From: Osmia lignaria lignaria
Lineage: Eukaryota > Arthropoda > Insecta > Hymenoptera > Megachilidae
NCBI RefSeq assembly: GCF_051020975.1
Contig: NW_027478160.1
Location: forward strand, 7,214,001 to 7,278,000
Direction: 5' to 3'
Length of the DNA stretch: 64,000 nucleotides
In this document: piece after piece, positions 9,988 through 22,771 of the stretch
How positions within the stretch are numbered: position 1 is the first letter of the stretch
How the letters are laid out: every line of letters starts with the position of its first letter
Program-made: the position numbers and the translations under genes
The notes under the pieces: model-generated
What the model was told of the DNA's origin: nothing
Seen by the model: only the letters and a program-made list of their open reading frames with translations
Database searches by the model: none

Positions 9988-10675
9988 GGTCTCTTATCAT
10001 TTTGCCATAGCTCTCTTCGTTTCCGAGATATTTGCAGATTTATCTCAAGGGAAGGGGCCTGACGGACATATTTCGAGATATTTCTTCTTCTTGTTGTTCT
10101 TCTTCTGCACAGCTAAGCTGGAAGTGGCATTTGCAGCTCGCAATAGTGCAGAGTTATCTCAAAGAAAGGGGCCACGGTGATTCTGTATCTCTATTATGTT
10201 GGTGCGGCTTCGGAACTTTTAAATATCTCGATATATCTCGAAAACTACGCTTCTGCTCAAAAAATATCATAGAACATAAATTGTAGGAAACATAATTCTC
10301 TACAAAAAACGTCTCTTAACATTTTGCCATAGCTCGCTTCGTTTCCGAGATATTTGCAGATTCAGCTCAAAGGAACTGGCCTGACGGACATATTTCGAGA
10401 TATTTCTTCTTCTTGTTGTTCTTCCTCTGCACAGCTAAGCTGGAAGTGGCATTTGCAGCTCGCAATAGTGCAGAGTTATCTCAAAGAAAGGGGCCACGGT
10501 GTTTCTGTATCTCTATTATGTTGGTGCGGCTTCGGAACTTTTAAATATCTTGATATATCTCGAGAACTACGCATCTGATCAAAAAATATCATAGAACATA
10601 AAAAGTAGGCAACTTATTTCTCTACAAAAAAGGTCTCTTATCATTTTGCCATAGCTCTCTTCGTTTCCGAGATAT

Positions 10676-10996
10676 TTGCAGATTTATCTCAAGGAAAGGG
10701 GCCTGACGGACATATTTCGAGATATTTCTTCTTCTTGTTGTTCTTCTTCTGCACAGCTAAGCTGGAAGTGGCATTTGCAGCTCGCAATAGTGCAGAGTTA
10801 TCTCAAAGAAAGGGGCCACGGTGTTTCTGTATCTCTATTATGTTGGTGCGGCTTCGGAACTTTTAAATATCTTGATATATCTCGAGAACTACGCGTCTGA
10901 TCAAAAAATATCATAGAACATAAAAAGTAGGAAACTTAATTCTCTACAAAAAAGTCTGTTAACATTTTGCCATAGCTCGCTTCGTTTCCGAGATAT
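10676..10996 (+). repeat. 321-bp unit with -1 after the A-tract
   Basis: AAAAAAGTCTGTTAAC near 10950, the same deletion and C-to-G change seen near 6770. Confidence 0.9.
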
Positions 10997-13900
10997 TTGC
11001 AGATTTATCTCAAGGGAAGGGGCCTAACGGACATATTTCGAGATATTTCTTCTTCTTGTTGTTCTTCTTCTGCACAGCTAAACTGGAAGTGGCATTTCCA
11101 GCTCGCAATAGTGCAGAGTTATCTCAAAGAGAGGGGCCACGGTGTTTCTGTATCTCTATTATGTTGGTGCGGCTTCGGAACTTTTAAATATCTTGATATA
11201 TCTCGAGAACTACGCGTCTGATCAAAAAATATCATAGAACATAAAAAGTAGGAAACATAATTCTCTACAAAAAAGGTCTCTTAACATTTTGCCATAGCTC
11301 GCTTCGTTTCCGAGATATTTGCAGATTTATCTCAAGGGAAGGGGCCTGACGGACATATTTCGAGATATTTCTTCTTCTTGTTGTTCTTCTTCTGCACAGC
11401 TAAGCTGGAAGTGGCATTTGCAGCTCGCAATAGTGCAGAGTTATCTCAAAGAAAGGGGCCACGGTGTTTCTGTATCTCTATTATGTTGGTGCGGCTTCGG
11501 AACTTTTAAATATCTTGATATATCTCGAGAACTACGCGTCTGATCAAAAAATATCATAGAACATAAAAAGTAGGAAACTCAATTCTGTACAAAAAAGGTC
11601 TCTCAACATTTTGCAATAGCTCGCTTCGTTTCCGAGATATTTGCAGATTTATCTCAAGGGAAGGGGCCTGACGGACATATTTCGAGATATTTCTTCTTCT
11701 TGTTGTTCTTCTTCTGCACAGCTAAGCTGGAAGTGGCATTTGCGGCTCGCACTAGTGCAGAGTTATCTCAAAGAAAGGGGCCACGGTGTTTCTGTATCTC
11801 TATTATGTTGGTGCGGCTTCGGAACTTTTAAATATCTCGATATATCTCGAAAACTACGCTTCTGATCAAAAAATATCATAGAACATGAATTGTAGGAAAC
11901 ATAATTCTCTACAAAAAACGTCTCTTAACATTTTGCCATAGCTCGCTTCGTTTCCGAGATATTTGCAGATTCAGCTCAAAGGAACTGGCCTGACGGACAT
12001 ATTCCGAGATATTTCTTCTTCTTGTTGTTCCTCTTCTGCACAGCTAAGCTGGAAGTGGCATTTGCAGCTCGCAATAGTGCAGAGTTATCTCAAAGAAAGA
12101 GGCCACGGTGTTTCTGCACCTCTATTATGTTGGTGCAGCTTCGGAACTTTTAAATATCTTGATATATCTCGAGAACTACGCATCTGATCAAAAAATATCA
12201 TAGAACATAAAAAGTAGGAAACTTAATTCTCTACAAAAAAGGTCTCTTAACGTTTTGCAATAGCTCGCTTCGTTTCCGAGATATTTGCAGATTTATCTCA
12301 AGGGAAGGGTCCTGATGGACATATTTCGAGATATTTCTTCTTCGTGTTGTTCTTCTTCTGCACAGCTAAGCTGGAAGTGGCATTTACAGCTCGCAATAGT
12401 GCAGAGTTATCTCAAAGAAAGGGGCCACGGTGTTTCTGTATCTCTATTATGTTGGTGCGGCTTCGGAACTTTTAAATATCTTGATATATCTCGAGAACTA
12501 CGCATCTGATCAAAAAATATCATAGAAGATAAAAAGTAGGAAACTTAATCCTCTACAAAAAAGGTTTCTTAACATTTTCCCATAGCTGGCATCGTTTCCG
12601 AGATATTTGCAGATTTATCTCAAGGGAAGGGGCCTGACGGACATATTTCGAGATATTTCTTCTTCTTGTTGTTCTTCTTCTGCACAGCTAAGCTGGAAGT
12701 GGCATTTGCAGCTCGCAATAGTGCAGAGTTATCTCAAAGAAAGGGGCCACGGTGTTTCTGTACCTCTATTATGTTAGTGCGGCTTCGGAACTTTTAAATA
12801 TCTTGATATATCTCGAGAACTACGCATCTGGTAAAAAAATATCATAGAACATAAAAAGTAGGAATCCTAATTTTCTACAAAAAAGGTCTCTTAACATTTT
12901 GCCGTAGCTCGCTTCGTTTCCGAGATATTTGCAGATTTATCTCAAGGGAAGGGGCCTGAGGGACATATTTCGAGATATTTCTTCTTCTTGTTGTTCTTCT
13001 TCTGCACAGCTAAGCTGGAAGTGGCATTTGCAGCTCGCAATAGTGCAGAGTTACCTCAAAGAAAGGGGCCACGGTGTTTCTGTATCTCTATTATGTTGGT
13101 GCCGCTTCGGAACTTTTAAATATCTTGATATATCTCGAGAACTACGCCTCTGATCGAAAAATATCATAGAACATAAAAAGTAGGAAACTTAATTCTCTAC
13201 AAAAAAGGTCTCTTAACATTTTGCCATAGCTCGCTTTGTTTCCGAGATATTTGCAGATTTATCTCAAGGGAAGGGGCCTGACGGACATATTTCGAGATAT
13301 TTCTTCTTCTTGTTGTTCTTCTTCTGCACAGCTAAGCTGGAAGTGGCATTTGCGGCTCGCACTAGTGCAGAGTTATCTCAAAGAAAGGGGCCACGGTGTT
13401 TCTGTATCTCTATTATGTTGGTGCGGCTTCGGAACTTTTAAATATCTCGATATATCTCGAAAACTACGCTTCTGATCAAAAAATATCATAGAACATAAAT
13501 TGTAGGAAACATAATTCACTACAAAAAACGTCTCTTAACATATTGCCATAGCTCGCTTGGTTTCCGAGATATTTGCAGATTTATCTCAAGGGAAGGGGCC
13601 TGACGGACATATTTCGAAATATTTCTTATTCTTGTTGTTCTTCTTCTGCACAGCTAAGCTGGAAGTGGGATTTGCAGCTCGCAATAGTGCAGAGTTATCT
13701 CAAAGAAAGGGGCCACGGTGTTTCTGTATCTCTATTATGTTGGTGCGGCTTCGGAACTTTTAAATATCTTGATATATCTCGAGAACTACGCATCTGATCA
13801 AAAAATATCATAGAACATAAAAAGTAGGAAACCTAATTTTCTACAAAAAAGGTCTCTTAACATTTTGCCGTAGCTCGCTTCGTTTCCGAGATATTTGCAG

Positions 13901-14156
13901 ATTTATCTCAAGGGAAGGGGCCTGACGGACATATTTCGAAATATTTCTTATTCTTGTTGTTCTTCTTCTGCACAGCTAAGCTGGAAGTGGCATTTGCAGC
14001 TCGCAATAGTGCAGAGTTATCTCAAAGAAAGGGGCCACGGTGTTTCTGTACCTCTATTATGTTGGTGCAGCTTCGGAGCTTTTAAATATCTTGATATATC
14101 TCGAGAACTACACATCTGATCAAAAAATATCATAGAACATAAAAAGTAGGAAACCT

Positions 14157-14800
14157 AATTCTCTACAAAAAAGGTCTCTTAAGATTTTGCCATAGCTCGC
14201 TTCGTTTCCGAGATATTTGCAGATTTATCTCAAGGGAAGGGGCCTGACGGACATATTTCGAGATATTTCTTCTTCTTGTTGTTCTTCTTCTGCACAGCTA
14301 AGCTGGAAGTGGCATTTGCGGCTCGCACTAGTGCAGAGTTATCTCAAAGAAAGGGGCCACGGTGTTTCTGTATCTCTATTATGTTGGTGCGGCTTCGGAA
14401 CCTTTAAATATCTCGATATATCTCGAAAACTACGCTTCTGATCAAAAAATATCATAGAAGATAAATTGTAGGAAACATAATTCTCTACAGAAAAGGTCTC
14501 TTAACATTTTGCCATAGCTCGCTTCGTTTCCGAGATATTTGCAGATATATCTCAAGGGCAGGGGCCTGACGGACATATTTCGAGATATTTCTTCTTCTTG
14601 TTGTTCTTCTTCTGCACAGCTAAGCTGGAAGTGGCATTTACAGCTCGCAACAGTGCAGAGTTATCTCAAAGAAAGGGGCCACGGTGTTTCTGTATCTCTA
14701 TTATGTTGGTGCGGTTTCGGAACTTTTAAATATCTTGATATATCTCGAGAACTACGCGCCTGATCAAAAAATATCATAGAACATAAAAAGTAGGAAACAT
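14157..14800 (+). repeat. Dimer unit, copy 1 (644 bp)
   Basis: Two units, directly repeated at 14801-15444. Diagnostic variants present in both are CTCTTAAGATTTTG, GGAACCTTTAAATATC, CTACAGAAAAGG, AAGGGCAGGGG, GCAACAGTGC, GCGGTTTCGG and CGCGCCTGATC. I saw no difference between the two copies by eye, so the duplication should be recent. Confidence 0.9.
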
Positions 14801-15444
14801 AATTCTCTACAAAAAAGGTCTCTTAAGATTTTGCCATAGCTCGCTTCGTTTCCGAGATATTTGCAGATTTATCTCAAGGGAAGGGGCCTGACGGACATAT
14901 TTCGAGATATTTCTTCTTCTTGTTGTTCTTCTTCTGCACAGCTAAGCTGGAAGTGGCATTTGCGGCTCGCACTAGTGCAGAGTTATCTCAAAGAAAGGGG
15001 CCACGGTGTTTCTGTATCTCTATTATGTTGGTGCGGCTTCGGAACCTTTAAATATCTCGATATATCTCGAAAACTACGCTTCTGATCAAAAAATATCATA
15101 GAAGATAAATTGTAGGAAACATAATTCTCTACAGAAAAGGTCTCTTAACATTTTGCCATAGCTCGCTTCGTTTCCGAGATATTTGCAGATATATCTCAAG
15201 GGCAGGGGCCTGACGGACATATTTCGAGATATTTCTTCTTCTTGTTGTTCTTCTTCTGCACAGCTAAGCTGGAAGTGGCATTTACAGCTCGCAACAGTGC
15301 AGAGTTATCTCAAAGAAAGGGGCCACGGTGTTTCTGTATCTCTATTATGTTGGTGCGGTTTCGGAACTTTTAAATATCTTGATATATCTCGAGAACTACG
15401 CGCCTGATCAAAAAATATCATAGAACATAAAAAGTAGGAAACAT
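14801..15444 (+). repeat. Dimer unit, copy 2 (644 bp)
   Basis: Second copy of 14157-14800, with the same seven diagnostic variants. Beyond 15444 the sequence diverges (AATTCTGTAC, TTAACATTTTG), which sets the right edge. Confidence 0.9.
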
Positions 15445-16283
15445 AATTCTGTACAAAAAAGGTCTCTTAACATTTTGCCATAGCTCGCTTCGTTTCCGAG
15501 ATATTTGCAGATTTATCTCAAGGGAAGGGGCCTGACGGACATATTTCGAGATATTTCTTCTTCTTGTTGTTCTTCTTCTGCACAGCTAAGCTGGAAGTGG
15601 CATTTGCGGCTCGCACTAGTGCACAGTTATCTCAAAGAAAGGGGCCACGGTGTTTCTGTATCTCTATTATGTTGGTGCGGCTTCGGAACTTTTAAGTATC
15701 TCGATATATCTCGAGAACTACGCATCTGATCAAAAAATATCATAGAACATAAAATGTAGGAAACTTAATTCTCTACAAAAAAGGTCTCTTAACATTTTGC
15801 CATAGCTCGCTTCGTTTCCGAGATATTTGCAGATTTATCTCAAGGGAAGGGGCCTGACGGACATATTTCGAGATATTTCTTCTTCTCGTTGTTCTTCTTC
15901 TGCACAGCTAAGCTGTAAGTGGCATTTGCGGCTCGCGCTAGTGCAGAGTTATCTCAAAGAAAGGGGCCACGGTGTTTCTGTATCTCTATTATGTTGGTGC
16001 GGCTTCGGAACTTTTAAATATCTTGATATATCTCGAGAACTACGCATCTGATCAAAAAATATCAGAGAACGTAAATTGTAGGAAACATAATTCTCTACAA
16101 AAATGGTCTCTTAACATTTTGCCATAGCTCGCTTCGTTTCCGAGATATTTGCAGATTTATCTCAAGGGAAGGGGCCTGACGGATATATTTCGAGATATTT
16201 CTTCTTCTTGTTGTTCTTCTTCTGCACAGCTAAGCTGGAAGTGGCATTTCCAGCTCGCAATAGTGCAGAGTTATCTCAAAGAA
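15445..16283 (+). repeat. Satellite units flanking the 3216-bp duplication on the left
   Basis: No gene. Contains the unit at 15505 (TTTTAAGTATCTCG, AAAATGTAGG) and the unit at 15827 (TTCTCGTTGTTC, GCTGTAAGTGG, GCGCTAGTG). The same pair of markers reappears immediately right of the duplication, from about 22771 to 23127, at an offset of 7076 bp (22 units less eight bases), and again near 23547 and 26123. Confidence 0.85.
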
Positions 16284-18080
16284 AGGGGCCACGGTGTTTC
16301 TGTATCTCTATTATGTTGGTGCGGCTTCGGAACTTTTAAATATCTTGATATATCTCGAGAACTACGCATCTGATCAAAAAATATCGTAGAACATAAAAAG
16401 TAGGAAACTTAATTCTCTACAAATAAGGTCTCTCAACATTTTGCCATAGCTCGCTTGGTTTCCGAGATATTTGCAGATTTATCTCAAGGGAAGGGGCCTG
16501 AGGGACATATTTCGAGACATTTCTTCTTCTTGTTGTTCTTCTTCTGCACAGCTAAGCTGGAAGTGGCATTTGCAGCGCGCAGTAGTGCAGAGTTATCTCA
16601 AAGAAAGGGGCCACGGTGTTTCTGTACCTCTATTATGTTGGTGCAGCTTCGGAGCTTTTAAATATCTTGATATATCTCGAGATCTACGCATCTGATCAAA
16701 AAATATCATAGAACATAAAAAGTAGGAAACTTAATTCTCTACAAAAAAGGTCTCTCAACGTTTTACAATAGCTCGCTTCGTTTCCGAGATATTTGCAGAT
16801 TTATCTCAAGGGAAGGGTCCTGACGGACATATTTCGAGATATTTCTTCTTCTTGTTGTTCTTCTTCTGCACAGCTAAACTGGAAGTGGCATTTCCAGCTC
16901 GCAATAGTGCAGAGTTATCCCAAAGAAAGGGGCCACGGTGTTTCCGTATCTCTATTATGTTGGTGCGGCATCGGAACTTTTAAATATCTTGATATATCTC
17001 GAGAACTACGCATCTGATCAAAAAATATCATAGAACATAAATTGTAGGAAACATAATTCTCTACAAAAAAGGTCTCTTAACATTTTGCCATAGCTCGCTT
17101 CGTTTCCGAGATACTTGCCGATTTATCTCAAGGGAAGGGGCCTGACGGACATATTTCGAGATATTTCTTCTTCTTGTTGTTCTTCTTCTGCACAGCTAAG
17201 CTGGAAGTGGCATTTGCAGCTCGCAATAGTGCAGAGTTATCTCAAAGAGAGGGGCCACGGTGTTTCTGTATCTCTATTATGTTGGTGCGGCTTCGGAACT
17301 TTTAAATATCTTGATATATCTCGAGAACTACGCATCTGGTCAAAAAATATCATAGAACATAAAAAGTAGGAATCCTAATTTTCTACAAAAAAGGTCTCTT
17401 AACATTTTGCCGTAGCTCGCTTCGTTTCCGAGATATTTGCAGATTTATCTCAAGGGAAGGGGCCTGACGGACATATTTCGAGATATTTCTTCTTCTTGTT
17501 GTTCTTCTTCTGCACAGCTAAGCTGGAAGTGGCATTTGCAGCGCGCAATAGTGCAGAGTTATCTCAAAGAAAGGGGCCACGGTGTTTCTGTATCTCTATT
17601 ATGTTAGTGCGGCTTCGGAACTTTTAAATATCTTGATATATCTCGAGAACTACGCATCTGATCAAAAAATATCATAGAACATAAAAAGTAGGAAACTTAA
17701 TTCTCTACAAAAAAGGTCTCTCAAGATTTTGCCATAGCTCGCTTCGTTTCCGAGATATTTGCAGATTTCTCTCAAGGGAAGGGGCCTGACGGACATATTT
17801 CGAGATATTTCTTCTTCTTGTTGTTCTTCTTCTGCACAGCTAAGCTGGAAGTGGCATTTGCAGCTCGCAGTAGTGCAGAGTTATCTCAAAGAAAGGGGCC
17901 ACGGTGTTTCTGTATCTCTATTATGTTGGTGCGGCTTCGGAACTTTTAAATATCTTGATATATCTCGAGAACTACGCATCTGATCAAAAAATATCATAGA
18001 ACATAAAAAGTAGGAAACATAATTCTCTACAAAAAAGGTCTCTTATCATTTTCCCATAGCTGGCATCGTTTCCGAGATAT

Positions 18081-18401
18081 TTGCAGATTTAGCTCAAGGG
18101 AAGGGGCCTGACGACATATTCCGAGATATTTCTTCTTCTTGTTGTTCTTCCTCTGCACAGCTAAGCTGGAAGTGGCATTTGCAGCTCGCAATAGTGCAGA
18201 GTTATCTCAAAGAAAGGGGCCACGGTGTTTCTGTATCTCTATTATGTTGGTGGGGCTTCGGAACTTTTAAATATCTTGATATATCTCGAGAACTACGCAT
18301 CTGATCAAAAAATATCATAGAACATAAAAAGTAGGAAACTTAATTCTCTACAAAAAAGGTCGCTTAACATTTTGCCATAGCTCGCTTCGTTTCCGAGATA
18401 T
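18081..18401 (+). repeat. 321-bp unit with -1 in CTGACGGACAT
   Basis: Reads CTGACGACATATTCC near 18110. Head is GATTTAGCTC. Duplicated at 21297. Confidence 0.9.
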
Positions 18402-18723
18402 TTGCATATTTATCTCAAGGGCAGGGGCCTGACGGACATATTTCGAGATATTTCTTCTTCTTGTTGTTCTTCTTCTGCACAGCTAAACTGGAAGTGGCAT
18501 TTCCAGCTCGCAATAGTGCAGAGTTATCTCAAAGAAAGGGGCCACTGTGTTTCTGTATCTCTATTATGTTGGTGCGGCTTCGGAACTTTTAAATATCTTG
18601 ATATATCTCGAGAGCTACGCATCTGATCAAAAAATATCATAGAACATAAAAAGTAGGAAACATAATTCTCTACAAAAAAGGTCTCTCAACATTTTGCCAT
18701 AGCTCTCTTCGTTTCCGAGATAT

Positions 18724-19042
18724 TTGCAGATTTATCTCAAGGGAAGGGGCCTGACGGACATATTTCGAGATATTGCTTCTTCTTGTTGTTCTTCTGCACA
18801 GCTAAGCTGGAAGTGGCATTTGCAGCTCGCAATAGTGCATAGTTATCTGAAAGAAAGGGGCCACGGTGTTTCTGTATCTCTATTATGTTGGTGCGGCTTC
18901 GGAACTTTTAAATATCTTGATATATCTCGAGAACTACGCATCTGATCAGAAAATATCATAGAACATAAAAAGTAGGAAACTTAATTCTCTACAAAAAAGG
19001 TCTCTTAACATTTTGCCATAGCTCGCTTCGTTTCCGAGATAT
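18724..19042 (+). repeat. 319-bp unit missing one triplet of the pyrimidine tract
   Basis: TTGTTGTTCTTCTGC near 18784 has one TTC fewer than usual, as expected from replication slippage. It also reads ATATTGCTTC. Duplicated at 21940. Confidence 0.9.
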
Positions 19043-21296
19043 TTGCAGATTTATCTCAAGGGAAGGGGCCTGACGGACATATTTCGAGATATTTCTTCTT
19101 CTTGTTGTTCTTCTTCTGCACAGCTAAGCTGGAAGTGGCATTTGCGGCTCGCACTAGTGCAGAGTTATCTCAAAGAAAGGGGCCACGGTGTTTCTGTATC
19201 TCTATTATGTTGGTGCGGCTTCGGAACTTTTAAATATCTCGATATATCTCGAAAACTACGCTTCTGATCAAAAAATATCATATAACATAAATTGTAGGAA
19301 ACATAATTCTCTACAAAAAAGGTCTCTTAACATTTTGTCATAGCTCGCTTCGTTTCCGAGATATTTGCAGATATATCTCAAGGGAAGGGGCCTGACGGAC
19401 ATATTTCGAGATATTTCTTCTTCTTGTTGTTCTTCTTCTGCACAGCTAAACTGGAAGTGGCATTTCCAGCTCGCAGTAGTGCAGAGTTATCTCAAAGAGA
19501 GGGGCCACGGTGTTTCTGTATCTCTATTATGTTGGTGCGGCTTCGGAACTTTTAAATATCTTGATATATCTCGAGAACTACGCATCTGATCAAAAAATAT
19601 CGTAGAACATAAAAAGTAGGAAACTTAATTCTCTACAAATAAGGTCTCTCAACATTTTGCCATAGCTCGCTTGGTTTCCGAGATATTTGCAGATTTATCT
19701 CAAGGGAAGGGGCCTGAGGGACATATTTCGAGACATTTCTTCTTCTTGTTGTTCTTCTTCTGCACAGCTAAGCTGGAAGTGGCATTTGCAGCGCGCAGTA
19801 GTGCAGAGTTATCTCAAAGAAAGGGGCCACGGTGTTTCTGTACCTCTATTATGTTGGTGCAGCTTCGGAGCTTTTAAATATCTTGATATATCTCGAGATC
19901 TACGCATCTGATCAAAAAATATCATAGAACATAAAAAGTAGGAAACTTAATTCTCTACAAAAAAGGTCTCTCAACGTTTTACAATAGCTCGCTTCGTTTC
20001 CGAGATATTTGCAGATTTATCTCAAGGGAAGGGTCCTGACGGACATATTTCGAGATATTTCTTCTTCTTGTTGTTCTTCTTCTGCACAGCTAAACTGGAA
20101 GTGGCATTTCCAGCTCGCAATAGTGCAGAGTTATCCCAAAGAAAGGGGCCACGGTGTTTCCGTATCTCTATTATGTTGGTGCGGCATCGGAACTTTTAAA
20201 TATCTTGATATATCTCGAGAACTACGCATCTGATCAAAAAATATCATAGAACATAAATTGTAGGAAACATAATTCTCTACAAAAAAGGTCTCTTAACATT
20301 TTGCCATAGCTCGCTTCGTTTCCGAGATACTTGCCGATTTATCTCAAGGGAAGGGGCCTGACGGACATATTTCGAGATATTTCTTCTTCTTGTTGTTCTT
20401 CTTCTGCACAGCTAAGCTGGAAGTGGCATTTGCAGCTCGCAATAGTGCAGAGTTATCTCAAAGAGAGGGGCCACGGTGTTTCTGTATCTCTATTATGTTG
20501 GTGCGGCTTCGGAACTTTTAAATATCTTGATATATCTCGAGAACTACGCATCTGGTCAAAAAATATCATAGAACATAAAAAGTAGGAATCCTAATTTTCT
20601 ACAAAAAAGGTCTCTTAACATTTTGCCGTAGCTCGCTTCGTTTCCGAGATATTTGCAGATTTATCTCAAGGGAAGGGGCCTGACGGACATATTTCGAGAT
20701 ATTTCTTCTTCTTGTTGTTCTTCTTCTGCACAGCTAAGCTGGAAGTGGCATTTGCAGCGCGCAATAGTGCAGAGTTATCTCAAAGAAAGGGGCCACGGTG
20801 TTTCTGTATCTCTATTATGTTAGTGCGGCTTCGGAACTTTTAAATATCTTGATATATCTCGAGAACTACGCATCTGATCAAAAAATATCATAGAACATAA
20901 AAAGTAGGAAACTTAATTCTCTACAAAAAAGGTCTCTCAAGATTTTGCCATAGCTCGCTTCGTTTCCGAGATATTTGCAGATTTCTCTCAAGGGAAGGGG
21001 CCTGACGGACATATTTCGAGATATTTCTTCTTCTTGTTGTTCTTCTTCTGCACAGCTAAGCTGGAAGTGGCATTTGCAGCTCGCAGTAGTGCAGAGTTAT
21101 CTCAAAGAAAGGGGCCACGGTGTTTCTGTATCTCTATTATGTTGGTGCGGCTTCGGAACTTTTAAATATCTTGATATATCTCGAGAACTACGCATCTGAT
21201 CAAAAAATATCATAGAACATAAAAAGTAGGAAACATAATTCTCTACAAAAAAGGTCTCTTATCATTTTCCCATAGCTGGCATCGTTTCCGAGATAT

Positions 21297-21617
21297 TTGC
21301 AGATTTAGCTCAAGGGAAGGGGCCTGACGACATATTCCGAGATATTTCTTCTTCTTGTTGTTCTTCCTCTGCACAGCTAAGCTGGAAGTGGCATTTGCAG
21401 CTCGCAATAGTGCAGAGTTATCTCAAAGAAAGGGGCCACGGTGTTTCTGTATCTCTATTATGTTGGTGGGGCTTCGGAACTTTTAAATATCTTGATATAT
21501 CTCGAGAACTACGCATCTGATCAAAAAATATCATAGAACATAAAAAGTAGGAAACTTAATTCTCTACAAAAAAGGTCGCTTAACATTTTGCCATAGCTCG
21601 CTTCGTTTCCGAGATAT
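21297..21617 (+). repeat. 321-bp unit, duplicate of 18081-18401
   Basis: Same -1 deletion (CTGACGACATATTCC, near 21326), inherited through the 3216-bp duplication. Confidence 0.9.
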
Positions 21618-21939
21618 TTGCATATTTATCTCAAGGGCAGGGGCCTGACGGACATATTTCGAGATATTTCTTCTTCTTGTTGTTCTTCTTCTGCACAGCT
21701 AAACTGGAAGTGGCATTTCCAGCTCGCAATAGTGCAGAGTTATCTCAAAGAAAGGGGCCACTGTGTTTCTGTATCTCTATTATGTTGGTGCGGCTTCGGA
21801 ACTTTTAAATATCTTGATATATCTCGAGAGCTACGCATCTGATCAAAAAATATCATAGAACATAAAAAGTAGGAAACATAATTCTCTACAAAAAAGGTCT
21901 CTCAACATTTTGCCATAGCTCTCTTCGTTTCCGAGATAT

Positions 21940-22258
21940 TTGCAGATTTATCTCAAGGGAAGGGGCCTGACGGACATATTTCGAGATATTGCTTCTTCTT
22001 GTTGTTCTTCTGCACAGCTAAGCTGGAAGTGGCATTTGCAGCTCGCAATAGTGCATAGTTATCTGAAAGAAAGGGGCCACGGTGTTTCTGTATCTCTATT
22101 ATGTTGGTGCGGCTTCGGAACTTTTAAATATCTTGATATATCTCGAGAACTACGCATCTGATCAGAAAATATCATAGAACATAAAAAGTAGGAAACTTAA
22201 TTCTCTACAAAAAAGGTCTCTTAACATTTTGCCATAGCTCGCTTCGTTTCCGAGATAT
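21940..22258 (+). repeat. 319-bp unit, duplicate of 18724-19042
   Basis: Same triplet loss, inherited through the 3216-bp duplication. Confidence 0.9.
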
Positions 22259-22771
22259 TTGCAGATTTATCTCAAGGGAAGGGGCCTGACGGACATATTT
22301 CGAGATATTTCTTCTTCTTGTTGTTCTTCTTCTGCACAGCTAAGCTGGAAGTGGCATTTGCGGCTCGCACTAGTGCAGAGTTATCTCAAAGAAAGGGGCC
22401 ACGGTGTTTCTGTATCTCTATTATGTTGGTGCGGCTTCGGAACTTTTAAATATCTCGATATATCTCGAAAACTACGCTTCTGATCAAAAAATATCATATA
22501 ACATAAATTGTAGGAAACATAATTCTCTACAAAAAAGGTCTCTTAACATTTTGTCATAGCTCGCTTCGTTTCCGAGATATTTGCAGATATATCTCAAGGG
22601 AAGGGGCCTGACGGACATATTTCGAGATATTTCTTCTTCTTGTTGTTCTTCTTCTGCACAGCTAAACTGGAAGTGGCATTTCCAGCTCGCAGTAGTGCAG
22701 AGTTATCTCAAAGAGAGGGGCCACGGTGTTTCTGTATCTCTATTATGTTGGTGCGGCTTCGGAACTTTTAA

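Larger units (their letters stand above)
9710..10031 (+). repeat. Representative consensus-like satellite unit
   Basis: This copy is close to the commonest sequence and serves as a map for the others. Offsets from its first base are: +2 to +27, first 26-bp motif; +51 to +74, pyrimidine mirror repeat; +73 to +80, CTGCACAG; +116 to +141, second 26-bp motif; +186, TTTAAA; +205, CTCGAG; +222, TGATCA; then A-tracts and the next unit's CTACAAAAAAGG. Common alternatives are head GATTCAGCTCAAAGGAACTGG or GATATATCTC instead of GATTTATCTC, middle GCGGCTCGCACTAGTG or CCAGCTCGCA instead of GCAGCTCGCAATAGTG, and tail CTCGAAAACTACGCTTC with AAATTGTAGG instead of CTCGAGAACTACGCATC with AAAAAGTAGG. The phase chosen is arbitrary. 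Confidence 0.95.
8422..14156 (+). repeat. Mixed satellite region with local short-range repeats
   Basis: About 18 units, with no genes. Units starting at 9388, 9710 and 10032 are nearly alike and share CTTATCATTTTG and AGCTCTCTTCG upstream. The 9388 and 10032 copies share the rare CGGTGATTCTG that 9710 lacks, which points to a dimer step of 644 bp. Units at 9066 and 10354 match at four units (1288 bp), both with the GATTCAGCTC head. Units at 13573 and 13895 share TTCGAAATATTTCTTATTC, which reappears near 50317, 52249 and 55792. The unit at 12607 carries TGTTAGTGCGG, a stop in the recurring frame. Confidence 0.85.
16284..19499 (+). repeat. Ten-unit higher-order block, copy 1 (3216 bp)
   Basis: Ten units, shortened by one 1-bp and one 3-bp deletion, repeat directly at 19500-22715. 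The match at offset 3216 runs from 16284 to 19555. I found no difference at any position checked. The rare variants match in both: ACAAATAAGG, GCAGCGCGCAG, GAGATCTACGC, ACGTTTTACAATAG, TTTCCGTATC, GCATCGGAAC, GATACTTGCCG, GAATCCTAATTTTC, TTAGTGCGG, GACGACATATTCC, TGGGGCTTCGG, CACTGTGTTT and CATATAACATAAATTG. Such identity implies a very recent tandem duplication or an assembly duplication. Confidence 0.95.
19500..22771 (+). repeat. Ten-unit higher-order block, copy 2 (3216 bp plus 56 bp)
   Basis: Second copy, carrying both internal deletions in the same places. Identity continues 56 bp past one full period and ends at 22772, where AAATATC becomes AAGTATC. From there the sequence follows the type seen left of the block. 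The right edge therefore lies within a unit, as expected for unequal exchange between misaligned homologous units. Confidence 0.95.

Noticed and set aside
13557..13763. Second plus-strand frame (MVSEIFADL...)
   Set aside because: It is another frame of the same satellite, opened where GCTTCGTTT becomes GCTTGGTTT and supplies a TTG. It overlaps the 74-codon frame.
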